A stretch of 64,000 nucleotides of DNA from DATBQN01 sp963755825 (GCA_963755825.1 CAVWLA010000003.1:372001-436000), one strand, 5' to 3'; shown: positions 20,096 to 28,682, numbered from the stretch's first letter. Translations and numbers: made by a program. Notes: generated by a model not told the origin, from the sequence alone.

Positions 20096-20324
20096 AGGGA
20101 ACCCCCCCAAACCCAACAGGCGCAAGCGCGCTGCCGGGAGAAACGACCCGAAAAGAAAACCGGGACGGCCGCTGCCCGAATTCCTTGCTCGATCCAGACG
20201 TGCTCGATCCAAGCTCGCTCGATCTAGGCATGTGCCGTCCGCGAGAAACTGCGGGTCCAAGATGGAGAAAACCTACCACCGTTACCTCGCGATGTCCAGC
20301 AAGAAAGCAACTAGGCGGCGTTGC

Positions 20325-20606
20325 TCACAGCGCGCCGTTGGGATCGGCGGCGCCGCCCAGGTCGCTGAGCGGGTGGGCGTTGGGGTCGATCGTCGCGGGC
20401 GACGTCGGGGAGCCGGTGATGACGGTGATGATGTGGCTCCACAGCGTGGAGAGGAAGCCCGGGCTCGCCGGCCGGGCCGCCGCCTGCCGGCTGCGCGCCG
20501 GCGCGCTGTGCAGCGGCTTGGCGGCGGCGGCGGGGACGTGGAGCAGGGACAGGCAGAGGGCGACACCGAGGCTCGCGGCACTACGACGCAGGGACTTGGA
20601 ACGCAT
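20325..20606 (-). CDS. Small secreted protein with DPN-rich C-terminus
   Basis: A 93-residue precursor of unknown function. It has a clear signal peptide (RRSAASLGVALCLSLLHVPAAAA) and a mature part of about 65 residues that ends in IDPNAHPLSDLGGAADPNG followed by AL. There are no cysteines in the mature part. The start at 20606 has an excellent ribosome site, AAGGAG nine to ten nt upstream. It lies between the zf-HC2/TPR gene and the AAA+/Fis gene on the same strand, which suggests a signal, substrate or cargo linked to those proteins; that link is inference. Confidence 0.7.
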   Translation of the reverse strand: MRSKSLRRSAASLGVALCLSLLHVPAAAAKPLHSAPARSRQAAARPASPGFLSTLWSHIITVITGSPTSPATIDPNAHPLSDLGGAADPNGAL

Positions 20607-20705
20607 GATCTCTCTCCTTAGAACAAATGATCGTCCGCCCCCGAGGCGGACGCAGTACCTCTCATCCATATGTATCGGCACCCAGGCAAAAGCGGGACAG
20701 CGGGC

Positions 20706-21902
20706 TCAAGCCCGAGGTGCCCGCTCCGGACGGCGCAGATCCAAAACCTTGAGCTTCTTACTCAATCCTACACGACTGATGCCCAGCTCGCGCGCCGTTG
20801 CCGCCACGTTCCAGCCGTTCTTGGCGAGAGCGCGCGCCACCACCCGCTTCTCGAGCTCGCGGGCGCGCACCCTGAGGCTCCCCGGCCGCGGCGCCTGCGG
20901 CGCCGCCGGCGCCGTCAGGTCGGGCGACAGCGCCGAGGGCTCGACCGCGCGCCCCGCGGGGGTCAACAGGACGCAGCGCTCCATCTCGGCGGCGAGCTCG
21001 CGGACGTTGCCCTCCCAGGCGTGGGCGGCGAGCAGCTCCAGCGCCGCCGGCGAGATGCCGGGGACGCGCCGGGTGAGGCGCCGCGCGGCCTCGCGCAGGA
21101 AGTGCTCGGCGAGGAGAGGCAGATCGTCCAGCCGCTCGCGCAGGCTGGGGACCGGCAGCACGCAGCCGCGCAGCTGGGCGTGGAGATCCTCGTGGAAGGT
21201 GCCGCGCTCGAGGTCGGGGCGCAGCGAGCGGCTGCTGGTGCAGATCACCCGCAGGGTGGCGGCGGCGCCGAACACCCGCCGGCGGCTGCTGGCGAAGAGC
21301 CGCAGCAGCTCGCGCTGCGCCGCTCCCGAGAGGTCGCCGACCTCGCGGATGAAGAGCGTGCCGCCGGTTGCCGCGGCGCGCGCCGCCGCCGCGTCGAAGG
21401 CGCCGGCGCGCCCGGCGGTGCGCTGCGAGGGATCATAGGAGAGGAAGGGCGCGGCGCCGGCGCCGCGCGCCGCCGCTCCGGAGAGGCCGTGGAGGGTGCG
21501 CGCTGCCAGCCGCTTGCCGACGCCGCTCTCGCCCTCGATCAGCACCGGGCCGTCGCCGCGGCTCGCCCGCTCGAGGCGGCGGAAGAGATCACGCATCGCC
21601 GCGGCGCGGCCGATCATCGGCCCCAGGCCGGTGGGTGCGGCCGGCTGACGATCGAGGTTGGCTTCGAGGAGGGCCGCGGCGGGCTGCGGCCGCGCGGGGC
21701 GCCGGGCGCGGTCGCGCTCCAGCAGTTCCAGGATCGGCTCGGTCAGCAGAATCTCGCTCATCGCGTGGTGGGCCGCGAGCCGAGCCCGGTGGAGGGCCTT
21801 CCCCACCGTTCGCGGGCTGCCGGCCAACTTGGCACGACGGCTCGCTTTGGCCCGCTGCCTTACACCAGTGATGGGTGCTCGCTTGCTGTGCAAACGTGAC
21901 AT
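20706..21902 (-). CDS. NtrC-like AAA+ protein with Fis-type HTH, degenerate ATPase, no GAFTGA
   Basis: Transcriptional regulator-like protein, up to 398 residues. The AAA+ domain (about residues 95-315) has Walker A GESGVGKRLAART, but the Walker B region reads TLFIREVGDL where the family has LFLDE, so the metal Asp is Arg. The GAFTGA loop that contacts sigma-54 is absent, and FHEDLHAQL replaces the FREDLYYRL arginine-finger segment. The C-terminus is a Fis-type helix-turn-helix (NGWNVAATARELGISRVGLS). No receiver or GAF domain is visible. It therefore probably binds DNA but does not activate sigma-54 polymerase in the usual way. The start is uncertain: ATG 21902 gives the longest form, while an internal Met (MSEILLTEPILELLERDR) near 21761 is also plausible. 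Confidence 0.75.
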   Translation of the reverse strand: MSRLHSKRAPITGVRQRAKASRRAKLAGSPRTVGKALHRARLAAHHAMSEILLTEPILELLERDRARRPARPQPAAALLEANLDRQPAAPTGLGPMIGRAAAMRDLFRRLERASRGDGPVLIEGESGVGKRLAARTLHGLSGAAARGAGAAPFLSYDPSQRTAGRAGAFDAAAARAAATGGTLFIREVGDLSGAAQRELLRLFASSRRRVFGAAATLRVICTSSRSLRPDLERGTFHEDLHAQLRGCVLPVPSLRERLDDLPLLAEHFLREAARRLTRRVPGISPAALELLAAHAWEGNVRELAAEMERCVLLTPAGRAVEPSALSPDLTAPAAPQAPRPGSLRVRARELEKRVVARALAKNGWNVAATARELGISRVGLSKKLKVLDLRRPERAPRA

Positions 21903-21949
21903 CGGGGCGCCGGAGCCCCCGGCCGGCCTGCCGGCGGGCCGGCCGCGGC

Positions 21950-22900
21950 TCAGCGCACGTGCTCGTGGGCGTGGTAGCTGCTGCGCACCAGGGGCCCGGC
22001 CTCGCAGTGCGCGAAGCCCTGCGCCAGGGCGTGCTCGCGGTGGGCGGCGAACTCGTCGGGGTGGACGAAGCGGTCGACCGGCAGGTGGCGGGGGGTGGGC
22101 TGCAGATATTGCCCGATGGTGAGGATCTCGACCCCCGCGGCGCGGATGTCCTCGATCGTCTCCCGCACTTCGGCGGTGGTCTCGCCCAGGCCCACCATGA
22201 TGCCGGTCTTGACGCGGCCGGCGTAGTCCCTCGTGTCCCGCCGCCGCGCCGCCTCGCCGAGGAGCGCCAGGGTGCGGTCGTAACGGCTGCCCGGACGCGC
22301 GCGCCGGTAGAGGCGCGGCACCGTCTCGACGTTGTGGGAAAAAACTTCGGGGGCCGCCGCGAGGACGGTGTCGAGAGCGGCGGGCACGCCGCGGAAGTCG
22401 GGGGTCAGCACCTCGACGGCGGCGCCCGGGTTGCGCGCGTGGATGGCAGCGACGACCGCCGCCCAGTGGGCGGCGCCGCCGTCCGCCAGGTCGTCGCGGT
22501 CGACGGAGGTGAGCACGGCGTGGCGGAGCCCCATCGCCTCGACCGCCGCGGCGACGTGCGCCGGCTCGTCGGGGTCGACGCCGGCCTGCGGGCGGCCCGA
22601 GGTGACGGCGCAGAAGCCGCAGCGGCGGGTGCAGATGTCGCCGAGGATCATGAAGGTGGCGGTGCCGTGCTCACCCCAGCATTCATAGATGTTGGGGCAG
22701 CGCGCTTCCTGGCACACCGTGTGCAAATTGAGCTCGCCGACGAGGTTCTTCACCCGATGATAGGCGGCAGGCGTCGACAGCTTGATGCGCAGCCAGTCCG
22801 GCCGGGGAAGGCGCGAGGGAGCGGGTGGCTCAGAGTCTCCTCGTCGCGCGGAATGGGCAACACCGATCTGGACTAAAGTCTCGCGCACGGTCGCTAGCAT
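21950..22900 (-). CDS. lipA: Lipoyl synthase
   Basis: Radical SAM enzyme inserting two sulfurs into protein-bound octanoyl groups. The 316 residues include the auxiliary-cluster motif CQEARCPNIYEC, the radical SAM CxxxCxxC as CTRRCGFC, TSVDRDDLADGGAAHW, FSHNVETVPRLYRRARPGSRYDRTL (split across a conserved region), KTGIMVGLGET, and the C-terminal RSSYHAHE containing the conserved Ser cluster ligand. ATG 22900 is the best start by length, although its ribosome site is weak; in-frame codons further upstream look non-coding. It is divergent from the secreted protein at 22933, leaving only about 32 nt between the two starts. It supplies the 2-oxoacid dehydrogenases at 1-1994 and 35640-40756, together with lipB at 29830. 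Confidence 0.95.
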   Translation of the reverse strand: MLATVRETLVQIGVAHSARRGDSEPPAPSRLPRPDWLRIKLSTPAAYHRVKNLVGELNLHTVCQEARCPNIYECWGEHGTATFMILGDICTRRCGFCAVTSGRPQAGVDPDEPAHVAAAVEAMGLRHAVLTSVDRDDLADGGAAHWAAVVAAIHARNPGAAVEVLTPDFRGVPAALDTVLAAAPEVFSHNVETVPRLYRRARPGSRYDRTLALLGEAARRRDTRDYAGRVKTGIMVGLGETTAEVRETIEDIRAAGVEILTIGQYLQPTPRHLPVDRFVHPDEFAAHREHALAQGFAHCEAGPLVRSSYHAHEHVR

Positions 22901-22932
22901 AGCGGAGCCGGGCCGGGACGAGGAGGCGAGAG

Positions 22933-24309
22933 ATGACATCGGGATCGGCCAGGGCCAAGCGTACCGGCAGCGCAATCGACGACATTCATCAGATCGCGCG
23001 GGAAGACAAACGGCGCATCGCCAGTCGCACAACGGATCGACGCCAACGCGCGCTCCCCGCCGCGCTGCGGAGCGTCGCCGCTTCGTTGGGTGCCGTCGCC
23101 GTCCTCGGCGCCGGCCTCGCCCTCGTCGCTCCGCCGCCGGCGGCGGCCGGGGTGCTCACCGGCAACTGCCGCGTCGCCAACCAGCCGGCGGCGACTCTGC
23201 TCATCCCCTACTTCCAGGTCGACGTCGACACCGACGGCGTCACCACCCTGGTCTCGATCAACAACGCCTCGGGGCGCTCCGAGCTCGCCCGCGTCACCCT
23301 ATGGACCGACTGGGGGGTGCCGACACTCGCCTTCGACATCTACCTCACCGGCTACGACGTGCAGACGTTGAACCTGCGCGACCTCTTCCGCGGCGTGCTG
23401 CCGGCGACCGGCTTCAACTCGCCGCTGGGCAGCTTCTCGTCCACCCCGGAGCTCTTTCCGGGCTGCGCCGCGAACGGCGCCACCACCGGCCAGCCGCCGC
23501 TCTCCGACGCCAACCGCGCCTACCTGCGCGCCGCCCACACCGGCAAGCCGCTGCCGGGAGTCGGCGCCGGCGCCGCGGTCTGCGCCGGCAGCGGCGGCGC
23601 CGGGCCGTCGATCGCCACCGGCTACGTGACGGTCGACAGCGTCAACCGCTGCACGCTGCCCTCGGTCGGCGCGCTCGCCAACACGCCCGCCGACGGCGCC
23701 TACTTCTCCCACGGCGGCGCCGGGCTCGCCAGCGACGACAACGTTCTCTGGGGCGACTACATGCTGGTCGATCCCGCGCACGGCCTCTCCGAGGGGCAGG
23801 CGGCGGTCTCGGTGGTCGCCGATGCCGACTTCTTCGGACCCGGCGACTACACCTTCTACGGCCGCTACGTGGGCTTCGACGCCCGCGACGACCGCATGCC
23901 GCTCGCCAGCCTCTACTACGCGCGCTACCTGAACGGCGGCGCCTTCGCCGGCGGCACCGACCTCGTCGTCTGGCGCGACAACCGGAAGCTCGAGGTCGGT
24001 CCGTCGGCCTGCGCCAGCGGACCGTCCTGGGCCCCGCTCGGCGAGTACCAGCTGGTGGTCTTCGACGAGGAGGAGAACGGCCAGCAGCTGAAGAACACCC
24101 ACGCCTTCCCGCTCGCCACCCAGCGCGTCCACCTCGGCGGCGCCGCGCTCCCCGCGGTGCCCAACTACGGTTGGCTGATGCTCGACCTCTGGCACAGCGA
24201 CGGCGACCACGCCCAGGGCTACGTCAGCGTGCTGCTCACCGCCGGCGGGAAGTTCCAGGTCGGCCATCCGGCGCTACAGGCCGACGACCTCTGCATCTTC
24301 GGACCCTAG
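22933..24309 (+). CDS. Secreted beta-rich protein of unknown function
   Basis: Function unknown; 458 residues. The start at 22933 is backed by GAGGAGGCGAGAG just upstream. The N-terminus has an unusually long polar region of about 45 residues before the hydrophobic core AASLGAVAVLGAGLALVAPPPAAAG, so either a long-n-region signal peptide or an anchor. The mature part is rich in Gly, Asp and aromatic residues (TLLIPYFQVDVDTDGVTTLVSINNASG, split by domain strands; GDYTFYGRYVGFDARDD; NYGWLMLDLWHSDGDHAQGY) and contains six cysteines (after the signal peptide) that could form disulfides. It resembles no enzyme I know. It sits divergent from lipA and convergent with nadC. Confidence 0.7.
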   Translation: MTSGSARAKRTGSAIDDIHQIAREDKRRIASRTTDRRQRALPAALRSVAASLGAVAVLGAGLALVAPPPAAAGVLTGNCRVANQPAATLLIPYFQVDVDTDGVTTLVSINNASGRSELARVTLWTDWGVPTLAFDIYLTGYDVQTLNLRDLFRGVLPATGFNSPLGSFSSTPELFPGCAANGATTGQPPLSDANRAYLRAAHTGKPLPGVGAGAAVCAGSGGAGPSIATGYVTVDSVNRCTLPSVGALANTPADGAYFSHGGAGLASDDNVLWGDYMLVDPAHGLSEGQAAVSVVADADFFGPGDYTFYGRYVGFDARDDRMPLASLYYARYLNGGAFAGGTDLVVWRDNRKLEVGPSACASGPSWAPLGEYQLVVFDEEENGQQLKNTHAFPLATQRVHLGGAALPAVPNYGWLMLDLWHSDGDHAQGYVSVLLTAGGKFQVGHPALQADDLCIFGP

Positions 24310-24312
24310 CGG

Positions 24313-24347
24313 CGCCGGCAGGCCGATAGGTCGCCAGCCTGTCGGCG
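24313..24347. terminator. Hairpin between convergent genes
   Basis: CGCCGGCAGGC at 24313-24323 pairs with GCCTGTCGGCG at 24337-24347 (one G-T pair, 13-nt loop). It lies exactly between the convergent stops of the secreted protein and nadC and could end transcripts from both sides. No U-tract. Confidence 0.45.
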
Positions 24348-24350
24348 TGG

Positions 24351-25235
24351 CTAGAGCGCCGCGATGTCGAGGGCGACGTCGAGCGCCGGCGCGCTGTGGG
24401 TGATCCAGCCGACCGACAGCAGGTCGACGCCGGTCGAGGCGATCGCCGGCGCCGTGGCGAGCGTGACCCCCCCCGAGGCCTCCAGCACCACCCGCCGGCC
24501 GGGCCGCCGCGCCATCGCCACCGCCTCGCGCAGCGTCGGTAGATCCATGTTGTCGAGGAGGATCGCGTCGACCTCGAGCGCCAGCGCCTCGGCGAGCTGC
24601 TCCAGGGTGTCGACCTCGACCTCGATCTTCACCAGGTGACCGACGCCGGAGCGGGCGCGGAGGACGGCCGGCCGCACGCCGCCGGCGATCGCCCGGTGGT
24701 TGTCCTTGATGAGCACGGCGTCGTCGAGACCGAAGCGGTGGTTGCTGCCGCCGCCGGCACGGACGGCGTACTTCTCGAGGGCGCGGAGGCCGGGCGTGGT
24801 CTTCCGCGTGCAGACGATCCGCGCCCCGTGGGGGGCGACGGCGGCGGCGAGGTCGCGGGTGGCGGTGGCGATGCCGCAGAGGCGGCCGAGGAGGTTGAGC
24901 GCCGTGCGCTCGGCGGCGAGGAGCGGCCGCGCCGGGCCGCGGACGGCGGCCAGCCGGGCGCCCGCCGCGGCGTCGGTCCCCTCGCCGGCGAAGAGAGAGA
25001 TCTCCAGGCGCGGGTCGAGCAGACGGAAGGCGGCGAGCGCCGCCGGCAGGCCGGCGACGCGGCCGGCGGCGCGGGCGACGATCTCGCCGGCGGCGTCGAG
25101 GCCGGGCGGCAGCACGGCGTCGCTCGTCAGATCGCCGGCGCGGCCGAGATCCTCGGCGAGGGCGCGCTCGACCAGCGGCTCGTAGAGCAACGGATAGAGG
25201 GTGGGGAGCGCCTCCTCGCGGTCGCCCGCCGTCAT
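24351..25235 (-). CDS. nadC: Nicotinate-nucleotide pyrophosphorylase (carboxylating)
   Basis: Converts quinolinate and PRPP to nicotinate mononucleotide, the third step of NAD synthesis from aspartate. The 294 residues carry the family signatures GDLTSDAVLPPG, AERTALNLLGRLCGIAT, CTRKTTPGLRALEKYAVRAGG with NHRFGLDDAVLIKDNH (quinolinate/PRPP residues), IEVEVDTLEQL, ILLDNM and LEASGGVTL. The ATG at 25235 overlaps the nadB stop as ATGA, giving a compact nadA-nadB-nadC operon read from the minus strand. Confidence 0.96.
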   Translation of the reverse strand: MTAGDREEALPTLYPLLYEPLVERALAEDLGRAGDLTSDAVLPPGLDAAGEIVARAAGRVAGLPAALAAFRLLDPRLEISLFAGEGTDAAAGARLAAVRGPARPLLAAERTALNLLGRLCGIATATRDLAAAVAPHGARIVCTRKTTPGLRALEKYAVRAGGGSNHRFGLDDAVLIKDNHRAIAGGVRPAVLRARSGVGHLVKIEVEVDTLEQLAEALALEVDAILLDNMDLPTLREAVAMARRPGRRVVLEASGGVTLATAPAIASTGVDLLSVGWITHSAPALDVALDIAAL

Positions 25236-26944
25236 CGTCCGCCGGCTCCGGCGAGGACGGCGGCGTGGGACGCCGCATCGTCGGAGCCCGGCTCCAGCGC
25301 GGCGGGCGCCGGCTCCCCCACCGTCACCTCGACCCCGCCGTCGGAGCCCAGGGTCACCTGCAGATGGCGGCGCCAGACGGGATCGGGGAGCGGGAAGTCG
25401 GAGCGGTAGTGGCCGCCCCGGCTCTCGCGCCGGGCGAGGGCCGCCGCCGCCACCATGCGCGCCGCGGCGAGGAGGTTGCGCGCCTCGCCCGCCGCCCGCG
25501 GATGCGCCGCGACGAGAGCGGCGAGCCCGTCGACCGCCGCTTGCAGACCGCGCCCGTCGCGCACCACCCCCACCCGCTCCCACATCAGCGCCCGCACGGT
25601 GCCGGCGAGCGCCAGATCGGCCGCCGTCTCTGCAGAGCCGTCGGGAGCGCCGCCGGGTACCGCGCCGAGGCGGGAGGGGGCGAGCCGCCGGCGCTGGAGC
25701 GGCGTGTTGGCGAGGACATCGGCCAGGCTCTCGGCGACGCGGGCGCCGAAGACCAGCGCTTCGAGCAGCGAGTTGCTGGCCAGCCGGTTGGCGCCGTGGG
25801 CGCCGGTCGCCGCCACCTCGCCGCAGGCCCAGAGACCGGCGATCGAGGCGCGCCCGTCGGCGTCGACCGCCACGCCGCCCATGTGGTAGTGGGCGGCGGG
25901 GGCGACCGGAATGGCCTCGATCCGCGGATCGAGGCCGCGCTCGCGGCAGAGCCGGAAGACGGTCGGAAAGCGCTCGGGGAAGCGCTCCCCCACCGCCTCG
26001 CGGGCGTCGAGGAAGACGCGGCCGCCGGCGGCCAGCCGGCGCCAGATGGCGCGGGCGACGACGTCGCGCGGCGCCAGCTCGGCGTCCGGGTGCTCCGCCG
26101 GCATGAAGCGCCAGCCGCGCTCGTCGACGAGCACCGCCCCCTCGCCGCGCAGCGCCTCGGTGAGGAGAGGCAGCGGCGCATCGCTCGCCTCGGCTCCGGC
26201 GGCGGCGAGCGCCGTGGGGTGAAACTGCACGAACTCGAGATCCTTGAGCAGCACCCCGGCCCGCGCGGCGAGGGCGAGGCCGTCGGCGGTCGCCTCCGGC
26301 GGGTTGGTGGTGTGGCTGTAGAGCCGCCCGCTGCCGCCTGTCGCGAGGACCACCGCCGGCGCCGCGTGGAGGACGCGGCGGCCGTCGGCGTGGCGGGCGA
26401 CGACGCCGGCGACGGCGCCGCTCTCGTCGAGCACCAGGTCCTCGGCGAACGTGCGGTCGAAGATCTCGACGCCGGCGGCGCGGCGCACCGCCGCGGTCAT
26501 GGCGCGGACGATCTCGGCGCCGGTGGCGTCGCCGTGGGCGTGGAGGATGCGGCGGCGGCTGTGCGCCGCCTCGCGGCCGAGCGACAGGCGGCCACCGCGG
26601 TCGCGGTCGAAGCGCGCCCCGAGCTCGAGGAGGCGGCGGACGCGCTCCGGTCCCTCCTCGGTCAGCAGCTCGACGATGGCGAGATCGGAGAGACCGGCGC
26701 CGGCGGCCATGGTGTCGGCGGCGTGGAGCGCCGGGGCGTCGTCGGCGCCGAGGGCGGCGGCGATGCCGCCCTGGGCCCAGGAGCTCGAGCCGCCGCCGCC
26801 GAAGGGGACCTTGGTGAGGAGCGTCACCCGGCGTGGCGTGGCGCCGAGCGCCGCCGACAGGCCGGCGACGCCGGAGCCGACGATGACGGCGTCGCTCTCG
26901 ACGACCTCCAGGTTCTCGAAGCGATCGGCGTCGCCGGCGCTCAC
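25232..26944 (-). CDS. nadB: L-aspartate oxidase
   Basis: FAD enzyme oxidising L-aspartate to iminoaspartate for quinolinate synthesis. The 570 residues include the dinucleotide fold VIVGSGVAGLSAAL, SSSWAQGGIAAAL, the active-site stretch SRRRILHAHGDATGAEI, VVLATGGSGRLYSHTTNPP, FVQFHPTAL, PAAHYHMGGVAVD and GANRLASNSLLEALVFGARV. The start is GTG at 26944, sharing a GTGA with the nadA stop; longer in-frame extension runs back through nadA and is not real. The C-terminal helical domain typical of the succinate dehydrogenase flavoprotein family is present. Second gene of nadABC. Confidence 0.96.
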   Translation of the reverse strand: MSAGDADRFENLEVVESDAVIVGSGVAGLSAALGATPRRVTLLTKVPFGGGGSSSWAQGGIAAALGADDAPALHAADTMAAGAGLSDLAIVELLTEEGPERVRRLLELGARFDRDRGGRLSLGREAAHSRRRILHAHGDATGAEIVRAMTAAVRRAAGVEIFDRTFAEDLVLDESGAVAGVVARHADGRRVLHAAPAVVLATGGSGRLYSHTTNPPEATADGLALAARAGVLLKDLEFVQFHPTALAAAGAEASDAPLPLLTEALRGEGAVLVDERGWRFMPAEHPDAELAPRDVVARAIWRRLAAGGRVFLDAREAVGERFPERFPTVFRLCRERGLDPRIEAIPVAPAAHYHMGGVAVDADGRASIAGLWACGEVAATGAHGANRLASNSLLEALVFGARVAESLADVLANTPLQRRRLAPSRLGAVPGGAPDGSAETAADLALAGTVRALMWERVGVVRDGRGLQAAVDGLAALVAAHPRAAGEARNLLAAARMVAAAALARRESRGGHYRSDFPLPDPVWRRHLQVTLGSDGGVEVTVGEPAPAALEPGSDDAASHAAVLAGAGGR

Positions 26945-27978
26945 CGGCCGCCCTCCCGCCGGCCGACGGCGAGCATGCGCTCGACCGCCAGGCGGGCGCG
27001 CGCCGCGACCGCCGGCTCGACCTCGACCTTGGTCTCCAGGGTCTGCAGCGAGCGGAGGATCTTCGGCAGCGTGATGCGCCGCATGTGCGGGCAGAGATTG
27101 CACGGGCGGAGGAAGTCGACATTGGGGTGCGCCGCCGCCACGTTGTCGCTCATCGAGCACTCGGTGACGAGCACCACCCGCCGCGGGCTCGCGGCGCCGA
27201 CGCGGGCGATCATCGCCGCCGTCGAGCCCACGAAATCGGCCTCCGCGAGCACCTCGGGCGAGCACTCGGGGTGGGCGAGGATCATGGTGTCGGGATGCCC
27301 GTCGCGGAAGGCGCGCAGCTCGGCGCCGGAGAAGCGCTCGTGGACCTCGCAGTGGCCGCTCCACAGGATGATCTCGACCTTCGTCTGGCTGGCGACGTAG
27401 CGGCCGAGGTACTCGTCGGGGAGGAAGATCACCCGCTCGACCCCCAGCGACTCGACGACCGCGACGGCGTTGGCCGAGGTGCAGCAGATGTCGGACTCGG
27501 CCTTGACCGCCGCCGAGGTGTTGACGTACGTGACGACCGGCACGCCGGGATAGCGCTCGCGCAGCAGGCGCACGTCGTCGGCGGTGATCGAGCTGGCGAG
27601 CGAGCAGCCGGCGGCGGGGTCGGGGATGAGGACCGTCTTCTCGGGGGAGAGGATCTTCGCCGTCTCGGCCATGAAATGGACGCCGGCGAGGACGATCACC
27701 TCGGCATCCGTCTCGGCGCCCTGCCGCGCCAGCGCCAGCGAGTCGCCGACGAAGTCGGCGACGCCGTGGAAGATCTCAGGGGTCTGGTAGTTGTGGGCGA
27801 GGACGACGGCGTTCTGCTGCCGCTTCAGCCGATTGATGGCGTCGACATAGGGCGCGAAGACCGGCCACTCCATCTCCGGGATCACCGTGCGCACGCGCTC
27901 GTAGATCGGCGCCGTGGCGAGGGCGACCTCCGGGGTGTACTCGAGAGGTGCCTGGCTGCTGCCTGCCGCGAGGGTCAT
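26941..27978 (-). CDS. nadA: Quinolinate synthase A
   Basis: 4Fe-4S enzyme condensing iminoaspartate with dihydroxyacetone phosphate to quinolinate. The 345 residues include AVVLAHNYQTPEI, GDSLALARQ, AGVHFMAETAKILSPEKTVL, PDPAAGCSLASSI, the cluster Cys in SDICCTSANA and in LRPCNLCPHM, and LILAHPECSPEV-type sequence (MILAHPECSPEV). ATG 27978 is preceded by AAGGAAGG. It is the first gene of nadABC. A 19-bp inverted repeat at 28022-28040 lies about 45 nt upstream, the natural place for a repressor; the likely repressor gene (nadQ) is at 28844. Confidence 0.97.
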   Translation of the reverse strand: MTLAAGSSQAPLEYTPEVALATAPIYERVRTVIPEMEWPVFAPYVDAINRLKRQQNAVVLAHNYQTPEIFHGVADFVGDSLALARQGAETDAEVIVLAGVHFMAETAKILSPEKTVLIPDPAAGCSLASSITADDVRLLRERYPGVPVVTYVNTSAAVKAESDICCTSANAVAVVESLGVERVIFLPDEYLGRYVASQTKVEIILWSGHCEVHERFSGAELRAFRDGHPDTMILAHPECSPEVLAEADFVGSTAAMIARVGAASPRRVVLVTECSMSDNVAAAHPNVDFLRPCNLCPHMRRITLPKILRSLQTLETKVEVEPAVAARARLAVERMLAVGRREGGR

Positions 27979-28021
27979 CCGCTGCCTTCCTTTCTCTCCG
28001 GGCTACGGTCCTGCGGTCGAC

Positions 28022-28040
28022 TATGCTCAAATTGAGTATA
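28022..28040. promoter_or_regulatory. Inverted repeat upstream of nadA, putative NadQ operator
   Basis: TATGCTCAAATTGAGTATA is an inverted repeat of two 9-bp arms around 28031 with eight of nine pairs matching. Read on the minus strand it contains a TATACT hexamer that could be the nadA -10 box, so binding there would block transcription. A related half-site (AATGAGTATT) lies at 28091-28100. It sits between the terminator of the upstream gene and the nadA start. Assignment to NadQ is inference from the presence of a NadQ-type gene nearby. Confidence 0.6.
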
Positions 28041-28050
28041 TCAGGCTCGC

Positions 28051-28074
28051 AAAAAAAGGCCGGCCGTGCCGGCC
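28051..28074 (-). terminator. Rho-independent terminator between the PilZ gene and nadA
   Basis: On the minus strand a 7-bp GGCCGGC/GCCGGCC stem with a 3-nt loop (28058-28074) is followed directly by seven T residues (28051-28057). It is the only textbook intrinsic terminator I found in the window. It ends minus-strand transcription from the PilZ gene before the nadA promoter. Confidence 0.8.
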
Positions 28075-28268
28075 CGAGCCTTAGACTACGAATGAGTATT
28101 TCTCCTGTCAAGCCCGCGGCGGTCCGGTGACTTCTCGGCGACCGCCGCTGATCTCTATAACAGAAGGGATGTCGCTTCCCTTCCGGGTCGGGGTAGCGAG
28201 GACCGGCGCTCCCCAAGGCTCGTCCACGACCGGCGTGGCTCCGCCGCCGCGGCGCGTCGCAGGTCCCT

Positions 28269-28682
28269 TCAGGCTGGATGCAGAGCCGTCTCGACGCCGG
28301 AGGGCACCGGTCCGAACGCCGGCAAGGACGAGGTCTCGGCTCGTTCGATCCAGGCCTCGAGGAGGCCTTCGCCGAGCGGCTCGAAGTCGATGAACTCGAT
28401 GCCCATCCCGGCGGGCGCCTGCAGCCGTCGGCGCCAGCGCACGATCGCTCGAGCGCGCACCGGTGGCGCGGTGGAGTCCTCTCCCAGATAGAACCGCAGG
28501 CTGAGGATCTCTCCTCGCGGCAGGGGCGCCGGCGTCGCGATGAACATTCCACGCAGGGCGGTGCTCGTGACGATCCCGCGAAGATCCGAGCGAGCCGACC
28601 GGCTCATCGGCAGCGGCTCGAAGAACACCGGAAGCTCTGTCTCGACGCGGGGATGTGATCTCTGCTCGGGCGATCGATCCAT
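28269..28682 (-). CDS. PilZ domain protein
   Basis: Small cytoplasmic protein of 137 residues, nearly all a PilZ domain, the usual c-di-GMP receptor. The first motif RxxxR is seen in QRSHPRVETELPVFFEPL near the N-terminus. The second motif (D/NxSxxG) is degenerate: STALRGMFI occupies its place, with Ser and Ala where Asp and Ser are expected, so nucleotide binding may be weak or lost. The C-terminal strands VRARAIVRWRRR and GMGIEFIDFEP fit the family. The start at 28682 is preceded by a perfect GAGGAGGT six nt upstream, which decides against the longer frame beginning at 28730. A terminator follows at 28051. Confidence 0.8.
   Translation of the reverse strand: MDRSPEQRSHPRVETELPVFFEPLPMSRSARSDLRGIVTSTALRGMFIATPAPLPRGEILSLRFYLGEDSTAPPVRARAIVRWRRRLQAPAGMGIEFIDFEPLGEGLLEAWIERAETSSLPAFGPVPSGVETALHPA

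Noticed and set aside
20706..21902. Standard sigma-54-dependent activator
   Set aside because: GAFTGA loop and Walker B Asp are missing, so I do not call it a sigma-54 activator.
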